A stretch of 64,000 nucleotides of DNA from assembly GCA_003344405.1 (NCBI GenBank), contig NOWV01000131.1:62001-126000 (forward strand), written 5' to 3'. This DNA is from Trichoplax sp. H2. Lineage: Eukaryota > Placozoa > Uniplacotomia > Trichoplacea. Below the pieces are notes generated by a model. That model ran no database searches, was not told the DNA's origin, and saw only the letters and a program-made list of their open reading frames with translations. Made by a program: the position numbers and the translations under genes. Of the stretch, positions 24,482 through 37,931 are shown in pieces; position 1 is the first letter of the stretch; each line of letters opens with the position of its first letter.

Positions 24482-25380
24482 TAGAATAGAGTAGAGCCAG
24501 AGTAAGAGCAGCAATGGATGAATGAATGAATTAAGGCAGAAGAGCTATGCACGGCACAGTTAAGAAAAATACTTTACACTGCAAATAAAAGTATGGTGCG
24601 GCGTTGAAGAAAATCTCAATGACTAAATCAAAATGGATTTTATCGTTGGCTAAACCAAGATCTTCTTTTAATAGTCCACGGCTAAACTAATGCACGCTCA
24701 GAAACGTCCAAATTGAAAATCATTTCAAACTGATTCCAAAAACTGTTCACTAATAGAACATGCAAAATAATCAGAATTAGACGACAGATCAATTCTCTCT
24801 AGCCTCCATTTTACTCCACAATCACGTCATCCACAGCATCGAAATATCGAAAATGAAGACGCAATATTGAATTCAATTTTAAACATCGAAACATGTAACA
24901 TGCGTATAACATTTTCAATCATGGATCCGCATATACTCTTTTACGTAGATAAAAGGTAGATTTACATCTGTTGAAAAATAAACCTTACAGTAAATTTAAT
25001 TTTTAATTAGAAATTGGATATGATTAATCTAATTATCCGATGGAAATATCCTCATTTAGTCTTTTTTGTTATTAGTCGAAAATTCAAGTACTTATTTGGC
25101 AGCACTTACCAATATATCAACTATAAATTACATCTTCATCCATTACAAATATAAAGATATAGAATGAGTACAAAGTTTCCTAACACCGTCAACATTTTCC
25201 CTTTTTAGTGATACAACATGAACGTTAGTAGTTGTAAATAAGATTTGATCCATAATAAAAATATATATATATAGTCAAATTCTATACACGTATAAATTCA
25301 AGGTATTTAATAAGACTCTAATGTAATCCATTCTCTCTATAAGTACGAGTATAATGTAATAGAGAGATATCTGTAATGTG

Positions 25381-28152
25381 CTAGACCATCGTTGTTTTAT
25401 CCATCCTCTTCTTTTTATCGAAAATTTTTTCAATATCCGAAAACTTTTTACCTTTGGTTTCTGGTACACAGTAAAAGACAATAATTGCAATTAATACGTT
25501 GAGGCCTGTATAAAACCATAAACTCCCTTGGACTGATATTGCCTGTGCCAGCGGTAAAAAAGCGTAACTAGCAGCAAATGCTGCTAAAAAACCAACGCTA
25601 GCAGATAGTCCAGATGCCACACCACGTGCCCTGAGAGGCAGTATTTCGCTCATTATAGCGTATGCTAATCCTCCCCATGAAATATTAAATCCCAACACAT
25701 ATCCACATGTACTAATGAAGCTTAACCAAAGTAGATTTAATGACATTGCTTCTAATAAATAAAAGTAAACTCCCAATAGAGCTCCAGAAACAGTCATCAG
25801 CGCGCTACAACTTAATAGCAGTTTCACTCTACTAAATCGACCAGCCAAAGCATAGCCGACGCCACTACCAACAAATTGTGATATCGCCATAATCAAAATA
25901 ATCTAAGGGTAGAAAAATATTCATTCAGAAAATATAAGTTATGCTGAAAGAGAGCAATAAGACAACTAGATGATACGTTAGCAATGTATGCGTAGGCTGC
26001 CATGGTAATAAGCGTTTTTAGTTAGAAAACACTTACAGCATTAGTATCATGGACTAAAGCTACTATATCTGGTACAACTTTAATTATTAAAGCTCAATCA
26101 ATAATTATCCTTACCAGGCGAAAATCTTGAAAACCTGCCATTCGAAGTATGTACGGACAAAAGAATAAAACGGAATGAAAACCTGTCCATTTTTGAGCTA
26201 TAAGTAAGAATAGACTGATCAAGAATGGTTTTCGAACTGAAGGAGACCATAACTCCGAATATTTAATTTGTTGGCGGTGTTTCAAACTCTCAATTTCTGT
26301 TAGTTCAAAGTTGATGTTTGCTTCAGGTCCTCGAAGTCGTCTGTAATAGATCAACAAGATCACTGGTCAATATTACAAGTAGAAATCAACAGTAACAACT
26401 GTAATAGCTATTCAGCTGTAAAATCGTTTGCTACCTTAACGTATCAATAGCTGTTTTACGATAGCCATTAGCAATTAGCCAATGTGGTGATTCAGGCATA
26501 AATACCATTCCTATCGCTAATATGGTTGCGATTGCTTGTCCCGCTATTGCTGAGTATCTCCAAGTAGTAATCATGCCAATGGAAGCATTAAGAATATATC
26601 CAGTTGAAATGGCAAATTGAATAGACCCTCCGAGTAAACCACGCATTGAGGCAGTGGATATTTCCGACATGTAGACCTAAATTAGGGATGAGCTATAGTT
26701 TATAACTCTTTCAATAACTATCTACAATAATATGTTATACTACAATGTCTGTATAACATAGTGTTAATCTTACCGAGTAAGATACAGATGACATCCCAAG
26801 AGAAATACCTGTTAATATTCGGCCAGCAAGTAATGCTGTAACTGTCTGAGCAGACACAATTATAAACCATCCAATAGTAGCTGGTATGGAGAGTGTGATG
26901 AGAGTACATTGCCTGCCGAAATGATCTATCATCCTGCCAGCTATGATACTTCCGATAAAGGCACCCAACATAATTAGAGACTATATAACAGAAAGGATTG
27001 ACTCAATTTCCTTAAACATTCAATTAATTGACTACTAATCGATAGAAAATAACATTCTATCTGAAAGATGGGATTTTTAGTAACTGAAATTTAGTCCGTC
27101 GTATGAATTAATCATTGCAGTCGATTATGATTAGATGAGCAATTAAGTATTGCAATAGAATCGCTCGTTAATATACGGGTTTTAAGATACTAAAGGGATA
27201 AAATGAATTTAATCCTGTCTTGAAAGATGCAATTTTCGGTGATTGGAATTGAGTCAGTCAAATGAATTAGTCATTGTAGCTGATTAAGAAAATAGTTAAA
27301 TAGTACAATCGACTCATTCATCAATATACTTGTACTGATATAAAATAGACAATTTCTAGATAAAATGATATATTATGGATACATGTACACATTTCAATTT
27401 TGACTGATTAAACGGATAAAGTGAAATTGATCCGTTTTAAATGAACACAAATGGGAAGATCGCAAAAAATTGACTAGCAAAAACGTTACCAAAATCAAAT
27501 TGTTAATGGTTAATTTAATCGTTAACTGCGGTAATAATTAACGGAAAAGGTAATTAGAACAGAAAACAAAAGCTTGGACGTATCGTTGCACTAAATCACT
27601 TTTAGGCTTGGTGAATAAGTATATGAACTTGGATTAACAAGCTGAGATGGATATACAGTTAAATACTGTACAAGTATATTTGCAACATCTTTGTATTCGC
27701 TTAAGTGCTGTATTGCCTTGGTGTGACAGTTGCTGATTAAATATCTTTAGCTAATAATGAATTGGCAATGTACTGAAAGCTATGGCTCAATATAATAACA
27801 GTAGAATATACTGTAGTTTGGCACTACGTATACTTACACCAAACCAAGCCACAGAATTTTCACTTAATTCTATTTGAGCTTCATCGGTCGTCAACTGGGG
27901 TATAGCCAGCGCGGTATATCCTAGCATGTATCCAAAACTAACTAAACTAAGGGAAGCTATAGCAGTGGCAATAAATGGTATCTTATTTGAGGTAACATGA
28001 TGTTGCTTTTCCAAGGATCTTTTGTCATAGCCAATAAACGTTTCAGTTTTAGACGATGATTCAGGAGTTTTTATGGGAAATTTACTTTGCAATTTAATTT
28101 CTTTCATTGTGAATTTATGTTCTGTATTTTGAACTGACATTGACGGTACCAA
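25381..28152 (-). CDS. GLUT-d: divergent SLC2/GLUT-like transporter, 5 exons, 503 aa
   Basis: The exons are 27838-28152, 26774-26980, 26435-26676, 26115-26340 and 25381-25902, with phases 0,0,2,0 and a CDS of 1,512 nt. The fold and gene structure are those of its neighbours, with DHFGRQ after TM2 and PETKGKKFSDIEK after TM12. However, several signature residues differ: PESPH (not PESPR) after TM6, AQKWTGFHSV (not QQxxGxNA) in TM7, GRFSRV (not DRxGRx) after TM8 and SWGGLAYAIMSEILP with no Trp in TM10. The frame and all splice sites are intact, so this is not an obvious pseudogene. Either the substrate changed or it acts as a non-canonical sensor or carrier (inference). The C-terminus TTMV fits a class-I PDZ ligand. 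The N-terminal tail carries IGYDKRSLEKQ, shared with GLUT-c. The first Met was chosen as the start; Met5 is an alternative. Confidence 0.88.
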
Positions 28153-30803
28153 CTCGATTTGATGTAGTCGAGATTTAATCTACTATTGATGAATTTATTG
28201 TATAAGACTGCAATGATTGCCATTGAATTAAATTAACATTTTTACTCTACTTATTAAAGCTTACTAGAAATTGTAAACTATTACTGAAGTAATGCCTTTA
28301 CTTAATGTCAACATAAAAGTCTCTGATATTATTTAAACCTGAAAATAGTTACATATGAGAGAGCAAGGAACTACTAAAAGTTGTATCATTCGCTAAGCCA
28401 ATAAGAACAATGATATAACTATACTCGTAGTTTTTTGACACAGATCTATTAACACTAAGCAGTAGTACTATGCAGTGTACAGTGGAGTACAACACTATAG
28501 CAGGTTAAAGTTTCCTTTAAGACTAAAACTATTGCACTGTAGTCAACAAATTCTAAACAAAATAGAAAGATAGATAAATAAATCTCATTCTTGGAGTCTG
28601 TTAGTTCTATTTTAGGGGCCTATCTTGCGAGTTAGTGGATACTGGCCAAGTGCAATCTCAATCAACACGTTTGTACACTATAACTAGAACTGAAATTGAA
28701 GGCCAAAGTTCATATATTGTATGTAAATGTCGTAACTTCTACGGTATTAAGTTGTTTGTTTTATGCTAAGATTATTGCATAAAAAGACCTACAATACTAG
28801 GATGGCCGCTGATACTATCTCATTAGGCATTCCAAATTCTGTATGTATGCATATACACTATACAGTGTTATACTGTATAATACATAATAGTTGATGGAGC
28901 GTATAGGTAAAAATTTCTCACAAGAAAACTCTACTTACTACTGTATTAAATGAAGACTTAATGATTACAACTTCATCATCAAGGCTGTAGAACTAATCTA
29001 TCATGGTGCATTATTTCTATGAAAATAGATACAAAATAGACGACTATTTTTGATATATTTACTATAGATAGAATTAACATGGGTGGAATTCCGTGGTAGC
29101 TGATGGAATAATTAGTGGCTTAAACTAATGATTGAGGCCCATACAATGCATAGTATATTTAGCGTATAGTAGCCAGCGTTGTTCACAATTAAATGTTTAA
29201 TGTTATAATGACTCTTTACCGAGACTTTTGCATACAAAGATACATATATACTATATTATGCAGTCATCAGCAACTCTTTAATTTAGTTTTTTTCAAATAA
29301 CTGAACAGCAATCGATCGTCTAGCGTTTTTGATATCCATGCTTTGATATGTAGTAGGAATGACTTAATTTGCCATGCAATGCAATTATCCGATAGGATGA
29401 AATAATACCATTTCTCTCTATTAGATTAAAATGATACTGTTAAAATTTAATTTAAACAATTCAGTGACAGTACTTATAATGATATGGACACACAAATTGC
29501 TTAACTTATTATACAATGCAATTCTTTGATAATATAAGTTAATACCGTCACTCCTTAACTGATTTAGATTACAATACTTAGTTTCTAATAGTTCAACGAT
29601 AACATCAATAATGATGTGGACAATGAATTATGTTATTACATGGAAGTAGAGGTCAGTATTATATTATAATCATTGGCTATATAGATGTATTCGATGGGAT
29701 CATTGTAGTACTGCACGATATTGATAACCATTTATCCAGGGTTAGTAATTTTACTGATAACTCTTTGTGGTTACTAACTCAAATTTGATCGTATATGGTA
29801 TCCGACATTCTTGTCCATTTTATTATTGTAATATTATACATTGCAAAGACTTAATCCTTCAGAAAAAAAACTAAGATAGTTGATATTAAATAATGACATA
29901 ATAGGATTAAATACAATGTTTATCATAGTAGAATGATATCGTAAAATACATCCATTTATCACATAACGTTTTATGTTAACAAAATATTCCCTTATCAAGT
30001 TTTTTTGCCATATATATAGTTCAACATACGTGGTATATTGTTATATATGCGAATATATGCATAATATCAGTATACTAACGGTAAATAAATCATTTCAGTA
30101 CTCAACATAAGCATTCGATATGTTGTATCTCAATAATTCAATAATATAGTAATATAATATGATATGGTGGTTAAGTCGAGGAGCAATATTAAAAATGTAG
30201 TGAAAAATAACTAACTAGATATAAAGAATGGTTATTAGAAATAAATGATCCCACTAGATTAATATGTCACATCTCTCTGTATATATGCAAATATATAAAT
30301 ATATATTAAATTAATGAATTATAGTGATTAAATATCTGATACACCAACAAATTCAATATTATAATATTGAATGGAACAGAGAACAAAGTTGATGTAGAGA
30401 GCAGCCACTAGTGATGAAACATTTCCACTGTACTGTATGTATGTATATATGAGTATTTATAATATTCAATTTTAGAAAATAGGCCAATTAAAATTTTGGA
30501 TACCAGATGTATAGTAGTACTGTGTATTTCGCATTGCTAAAAGATTAGTAAAAGACCACAATGTAGAATTGTACCATTACCTTAAATTCTGGCATTATAT
30601 TGCTACACTAGGCTATGTTACATCGTTTGGAACGCCATGAAGTGATGAAGTTGTATCGTATAGCATGGGACCAACAATGATCAACTAATTATGCCATGCA
30701 CAATGTTATATTATTTGGTCATGAACTTCTACAGTTAGCGAAATTCAAAGTATTACGCTAATCAGAAATTTAACCAGCAGTTATCAAATTATTTAGGTAT
30801 AAA
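28153..30803. other. Intergenic stretch, no gene seen
   Basis: Very AT-rich sequence between GLUT-e (3' end) and GLUT-d (5' end), with scattered TACTGTA/TACAGTA words and AT dinucleotide runs (for example 30280-30310). It presumably includes the GLUT-d promoter, which I cannot define. Confidence 0.4.
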
Positions 30804-33800
30804 TTATACCTCAGTAACTCGCTTTCCCATAGTTTTTTTAGAGTTAAAAAAATATTCAATCTCTTCTAAAGTTTTACCCTTTGTTTCAGGCACAAAAAAG
30901 TAAACGAAAAGTGCTCCTAATAGATTTAATGCACTAAAAACCCAAAAAGCTCCTTGACTACTAATTGCATTACTTAACGGAATGAATACATAACTAACGC
31001 CAAATCCTACAGACCAACCAAAGCAGGTACATAGCCCTCCAGCAGCGCCACGGGCTCTCGATGGTAGTATCTCAGATATCACAAGCAATGGAAGGCTACC
31101 CCAGGCAGAATTAAAAGCCACAAAGTAGACAAAAATACTTATTAGAGCTAACCAATTAAGGTTTATATCGTATAAAGATGTCAGTTGGAAGTAGAGGCCA
31201 AATGCAAAACAAGTAATAGACATGGCTGCAGCTGCAAAGGTTAATAGTAAAACTCTACCAAGGCGATCGACAAAGAAGCTCACGGCGATACTAGTTACCA
31301 ACTGTGATAAACTGGCTATAAGATTAACCTATCAAAAGGGGAAAAGATTTATAAATATAGTGTTTCAATTATAACGTTCACTAAATATCTCGACTTCGTA
31401 AAGTTTAGCTAATGAGCCTATCAGTCTGATATGTGATGAAAGGCTGTACCTAGAAGTGGAAAATACGTACTAATTTATAATTTAGCTTTATTTTTATATG
31501 TTTGCAAACATATCCTGAATTATATAATATTTTTTAGAATGTTCACCTTTCGATGAGAAGGTCATAACATTAGTTTGCTGCGTTAATATTGCACTGATTA
31601 ACGCAAGACAGATATAGGTTAAGGTATACGTTTAGTAGGGGAATATAAAATATGGGTTTGATATAATTAAAATATACAAATGTTGTGAAACCTATATGAT
31701 TGCGCTATTCTACGTATACTTGAATTTTAATAAAAATTTCGCTTGACTGTTTCTAATATCCAGTTCTATAATTTTTTTAATAGGTATTGTTAACATACGC
31801 GTATTTACCATATTGCTATTGTCGAAGCCAGCTTGGTTAAAGATGTAAATACAAAAAGGTAAAACTGCATTGATCCCACAAAGTTGTTGAAATGATATTA
31901 AGCCTATACTAAGAAGAAACGGTTTCTTTAAACCTGTAGAAAATAATTCCAAATAGCTAAATGGTTCAATATTATCCAAGTGATCTTGGATTTCTGATAA
32001 TTCGTAGTTAATAGGGACATCTGTTCCTCGCAAACGCCTTGAAACATGAAATACAGTAATTGTCATTATTATCTTTTATAGATACAAGCACGATAGCTGA
32101 TACGATCTACAATTTAGTTATAGGTGTAGTTATTAAAGCGAAGATTGGCTTTGTAAATGTAGCTATTGAAAATTTCTGAAGAAAAATTATTAGTTTAATA
32201 CAAGAATGTAAATAGCCTGGCCGTTAAATTATGCAAGAATAATAGTACTTCTTAAGAAATAGCATATAAATTCGCTTACTGCAAAGAGTCAAGACCAGAT
32301 CGCTTATAACCTTGCGATAGCAGCCATCGAGGTGTCTCCGGCATAAACATCATACAAATTCCTAATAAGGTAGCAATTATCTGGCCTACCAAAGCCAAGT
32401 AATTCCAGTTTATACCTAAAGCTAATCCAGCACCGAGTACATATCCAATGGTGACTCCAATTTGAAAAAAGGAACCAAAAAATCCCCGTACTTGGGCAGT
32501 AGAAATTTCAGCGATATAAACCTAGGCATAATGTATGCCAATAAAGGTTTGAATTTACATTAATTATCATTAACTACAAAGTTGGAAAGATTGCTATATT
32601 AAGAATTTTGTATCACATAATTATTTAATAATCTGTACGAAAATATACCGGATATGCCATTGTGGCCATACCAACAGAAAGACCGGTTAAAACCCGACCG
32701 ATGTAAAGACTTTGTATCGATTGAGCGTACATAATACACAACCAACCAACAGAAGATGGCACAGATATCAGAATAATGGCAGATTGCCTGCCATAATTTT
32801 CCATGATATGACCACTAATTAAACCGCCAGCCAATGCGCCGATTAGTGCTAGAGACTTGGAATTGTGATAGGAGAAAGTACTATTAGAAGAGTAAATCTG
32901 ATTATGATGATATTATGTCTTTACAAGATGAAAATATAATTAAGATCAAGATCATCTAAGGCTTATGAAACAAACTCGATTGGACTTTGATAACATCCTT
33001 ATAATTTTCACTTATTAAACAATATGGCTAAACTTCATAGAGTATATACATAGTTCTGTAAGGCCTTTTAAGACATGAGTGTTTTATCCTTAGAGTTATG
33101 TCTTCCTTTCTGACGATGTTAAACGGTAATAAGGATCAACGCTTGCAATTTTAGGCTTGTCATATTAGACAAATGTAACTACTGTAAAATCAAATTTAAT
33201 TTATTACTATGTGAGTACGTTCGGTAATTCTATTTGATGGTTCTGTCCTCTTTACATGATTGGGATAAGCAACATCACTGATCCAGTTATCAGAGATGGT
33301 AGTAAGAATCTTAAGATGCTCATATACAGTAATATACTAAGCTATGAATCAAGTGTCTAACTTAGACTAACTTAGATAGTATTAGCGCTATAGAAGACAA
33401 ATACAGCTTTTATTTCTTTCATAGCACACTATATAATTATATGACAGTAGTTGTACATCCATTTTAAGTTAATGTAGCTTTCTAAAGCCAATAATGGTTA
33501 TCATGTGCCGTATCTAAAGCGAAATAAAGTAACAATAGTTTTCTTGTTACTGATGATCTAATAAGATTACAAGGGCATTCAATTGCATAGAAGTAGTAAT
33601 TTAGAACGTAGACTATATCTTCTAATTTTAAGTTTTATTTGATGCTATTAAAATAAATTCTTGCAATATTACAATTACTGAATAGCTTTGTTTTGTATTT
33701 CTGTATCACCACATGACTTCTAGTGAAAAATTAAAAACTCATGAGAGAAGCTATACAATTGCATGGTCGATTGCAAAATATGGACATGGCAGGGGGTAAT

Positions 33801-35430
33801 GGATGAAAAATAACGCTGGTACATACAGTTATATATTGTAAAACAACGATGGAAGAATTAGGTAAATCATATAAGACGAAGCATTACGCTAATTAAACTG
33901 CGAAAATAGCAATTGTTATAAAATTAACGGTACTGCATTAAAATTCTGATTTCGTGACAGCTAATATTGTTGAGTAAATTTATCCCTTTTTATGTTAATA
34001 CTAATGTCGGGTTAGAGACTTTGTTTCTCTCTTCAAACTTATGAATGAACGAGTTTGACGACGATATGCTTATCAAGTAACATAGTATTGACGATAGCAA
34101 AGGAATAGTTCTAAACTAAATTAGCTTTGAAAGAGCAGTAAATGCCTATAAACATGAAAATTTGTCTTGACACTTAAGTATCAGGATGGAATATCTTTTC
34201 TCGAATATTAAATCATGGTTAGCAACAATACATCTGTATGAATCTATTATTAAAAATGTTCTGAACTAAGCCATAATTAACGCAAAAGTGTATGTTTGAC
34301 AAATTGAGCCTAAGAGAACGATTGAAAAAATAACGGTAATTCTGCTCTATTCACTATAGTGAAGAAAACTCTCAGATGATACGTTGGTGAATATTCCTTG
34401 CTGTATTTGCAAACTTTTTACAACTAATTGGTGCTTATACAATCGAATCCAATCGGGCGGTCTTACTATAGCGATAGTAATTATTGAATTATTGTTTTTA
34501 CTGTCGTGTACTCGCCAAAATAAGTTTCTTTTACTGTTTTATCTTTTTGGAGCACTATGTTACAACAAGAATATGTCAGGATAGATACACGATAAAACCA
34601 TTAATTGTCGGGAAAAAGCCCCAAAATACTCAGTAAATAAATTCTAAAATTTGCTTGAAAGCCATTTAAGGAGTTATATTGCAGTAAATTGTCTTAGATA
34701 TAACGCTGTCTACATGAATGGATTGTGTTAATAAACTGAAAGTTTAAGAGAAGAAGCGAAGCTATAACACTTATGTAATCTGAAAATCTCATTGGCATAT
34801 AGCAATTCTTACTACAGTGATAACTTTAACACTTTATGTATAGGCGACTTTTAAAATCTTGAGTAGAACAGTTTCCGATATAATAGAAAGGTGGACAGAG
34901 ATACGAAATTGTTAGTGGACAGAAAAGTAGATATACTTTAAGTAAATATATACCATAGCATAATATTTCTGTAAATGAAGGAAAACGTTTACTAAAAAAT
35001 TCTTATCTGGTACGGCATTAGATTAATGATAGACTTTCTAATTCAATTTTTTTAGAATGGGAGTATTTTAAAGGCTTGCCAACATTTTGTGCTTCAATAT
35101 TCCCTATAATATAAAAAGTTTCCTTACCCCGAACCATGCTGATGAATCTTCATCCAAGCGCAAAATGCCCGCTGATGGGAGCATCAGTTGAGGTATAGCT
35201 GGAGCAGCATATTCCAAGACAAATCCAAAATTGATTACGCTTAAACCCCCTATGACAGCAGATATAAACATCAATTTATGCGATACTATGCCAGATTTTG
35301 GCTTTTTGTCTTCGTCTATTCCGATGGTAGTGACATGTTTGGATGCTGTTTTATTGTAATAAATCGTTTTACTTTTTTTCTTTTTAACGTTCTTCTCTTC
35401 GATACTAGAATTATCGTTAATTCGAGTCAT
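30804..35430 (-). CDS. GLUT-e: SLC2/GLUT-family sugar transporter, 5 exons, about 501 aa
   Basis: The exons are 35128-35430, 32649-32855, 32280-32521, 31809-32037 and 30804-31328, with phases 0,0,2,0 and a CDS of 1,506 nt. Motifs are ENYGRQ after TM2, MPETPRWLLSQG after TM6, FQQLCGINAVLPF in TM7 (the usual S/T is Cys), VDRLGRVLL after TM8, AWGSLPLLVISEILP in TM10 (Leu where Trp is usual) and PETKGKTLEEIEYFF after TM12. The C-terminus RVTEV is a class-I PDZ-ligand pattern, nearly identical to that of GLUT-c. The N-terminus has a very basic run (KNVKKKKSK) not seen in the other copies. Intron 1 is unusually long (about 2.27 kb). Donors at introns 2 (GTATAT) and 4 (GTAAAT) are weaker than average but keep frame and phase. 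Length is normal. Confidence 0.88.
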
Positions 35431-37931
35431 CGTTGCCAGGCATTTAAATTAAATTTCTAATTTTATGTGTGCGATTTTCTACAAAGTGATCGAACGAATC
35501 CAATGTCTTAGACGATGCTATTATAGACGTAGATTTAGATACTGCTTGACAACTATTTTATCCAATTTTCTTGAGGTTGTTATTTCTCTTCTTAATACTA
35601 TAATTTCATAGCCAATCAGATAAAGATGGATCTTTCACTACTTATTTTGGCCTTAGACTGAAAGGACTATTACATTCATTCGTTTATAATATAAGAACAA
35701 AGCTGTATAGTGTGAATTAAATTACTAGAATAGCAAGTACAATGATGCAATATTCAATCTGAGAAAAGACATTGATGTTCAAGTTGGGTCAAGATTTTAA
35801 ATAGAATAGGTTACAATTTACTATGTTAACTTGTATATAGTCTTATACATTAAAGCAATTTAATATTATTAGCTTTATATGGAGTACTTAAAGCTTGCTT
35901 GTATTTATTGTTAGGATTATTAAAGAATATAGCGTAGGTCTTTATGGCAGTAATATGCAATCATTGTCTGGCATACTGTTATGAATTGTATTAGCATAAA
36001 TTATACTATAAATTAATTAGATGGATAACAATTCAATTGAAGTAGTGTAGCAAGCACAAGTTATGAAATTATAACTGGTATAGCAACGGCTATAGTAAAT
36101 CACATACAGTAGCTACAGGATAGCATGCAGTAATATGTTCGTTAATCATATTCTTGTGTATCTGATGTGAACAGTATAGATCAATATTGTTAGATTGAAA
36201 TTACATAAGCATGATGATGATATTCCTGGGATTATATTATTGCCATTACTAATGTTTTATGGAAGTTACAAATCAGCCCATGATACATGATTTGCATAAA
36301 ATGATGATAAGCTAGCGCTCAATATTTATTTACAAACGTCTTTGAGAATTTACTACTATACGAAAGGCTATACAATAAGTCATTTTAAAATGGCTTCTAG
36401 CCTAAAAAGAGATCTACACATGAGTAGCTTTTATGGTATAGAAATTTACAGCAATAAATCGTGCTACTGAGCTATATTTCTTTCCTTTGCAGGGTTAATC
36501 GTTTATATGAAGTTTAACTATTAATTTATGTTAATGTATGAGGTTACTTGGCTACTAATATTATGGTAATATGAGTTGTAGGCACTTTTACGTGATGCAA
36601 TTGTTAGTATTACTTGACGCTTTACGCTGTTTTATGGTCTTTAGAATTTCTGGCAGATACTATTAAAAAGTTACTGCCAATGTTTAGTATCTCATATACT
36701 TAGTACAATAAAAAAATGTATGGAAGGTCCTAGGCCGTGATTGCGATACAATCTGAAGTTACGATAAGTTTTCTACGATATTATACTAGTTGCTTTGCTT
36801 TATCGACTAAGAATTATTGCTAAATATAGTCGAAATTTTCTTTGTAATAGGTACCAGGTTTATAAAAAGTTTAAATAGAATGAGATGAAGTTCTAGCTAA
36901 TATTTGCTAACATTTATATTAATTAATTGAATGATAATATAGAATTAAGATGTGTATTCTTAAAATTTTCATAGCTTAATAAGGTATACATTTTTACCAG
37001 CTTATAAAAAACCTGGCAGCTTGAAAGGCATTAACTTTAATATTCTTCATTTGATATTTGCGTAAGTAATTCTATGAAGTATTAATATATCAATTACAGT
37101 ACATTTATCAATACTGACATGTTATCTGTAGTCTAGCTGTTAATCCTGTCAGTTGTTTACCGAAAGTGACAATCTTCGAGGCGTAGAATAATGTGTATGA
37201 CGTTGTGCTATATGTCTGTGTGTTTGGTAACGATTCTGAAAGTAGATCGGAATCATTTAAATTTGTTCCAGTATGTAAAAGTTTGATTTAAAATCATTGC
37301 TTATGGAAGCGCTATACAGAAATATAAGGAGCTCTCATATGACTAGAAGCATTGGAAGTTGAAATTTTATCAGATGATGAAATTTCAAATATTAGACATT
37401 ACTGATGAAATAACTGTTGACAGAGGACATGAATACCCTTTCAAGATAAATTTTATTTATGAAAGAAAATAAAGTGTACAGTACAGTATACATATATAAG
37501 TGAGCTGAGCACAGCTCCACAAAATCTACCATTGCTTAATATAGAAAACAATATAACAAGATTCGTTCAGCCTATGAATAAAATTATTGAAGTCTGTAGC
37601 AGATTGGCGTTCAGATTATTAAGTGGTAAAAATGTCTTTATTTTGTATACATTTGTAGATGAATTCCACAGTGTCCATAGTGTTCTTGATTACATTACTG
37701 AGAGGAATCTATTGTGGTAAACAACATCAACTATTGAAATTGTGGTGACTATGATGATGTTATCGATTAAAATTGCGCCTTATTCCTAATTGATGATTAT
37801 ATGCTGTTCTGTATAACGGAGAGATACGAAGCTTTCATCAAAGTGGATTCAATTTAGAAAAATTTAAACTTTTTACGTTTTATGCTCATTGATAGTGAAA
37901 TTAATCAAGGCATTTAACAAATGGCTAGAGG
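35431..37931. other. Intergenic stretch, no gene seen
   Basis: AT-rich DNA between the start of GLUT-e and the end of GLUT-f. The frame at 37532-37720 has no recognisable product. No decayed transporter exon was recognised here by eye. Confidence 0.4.
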
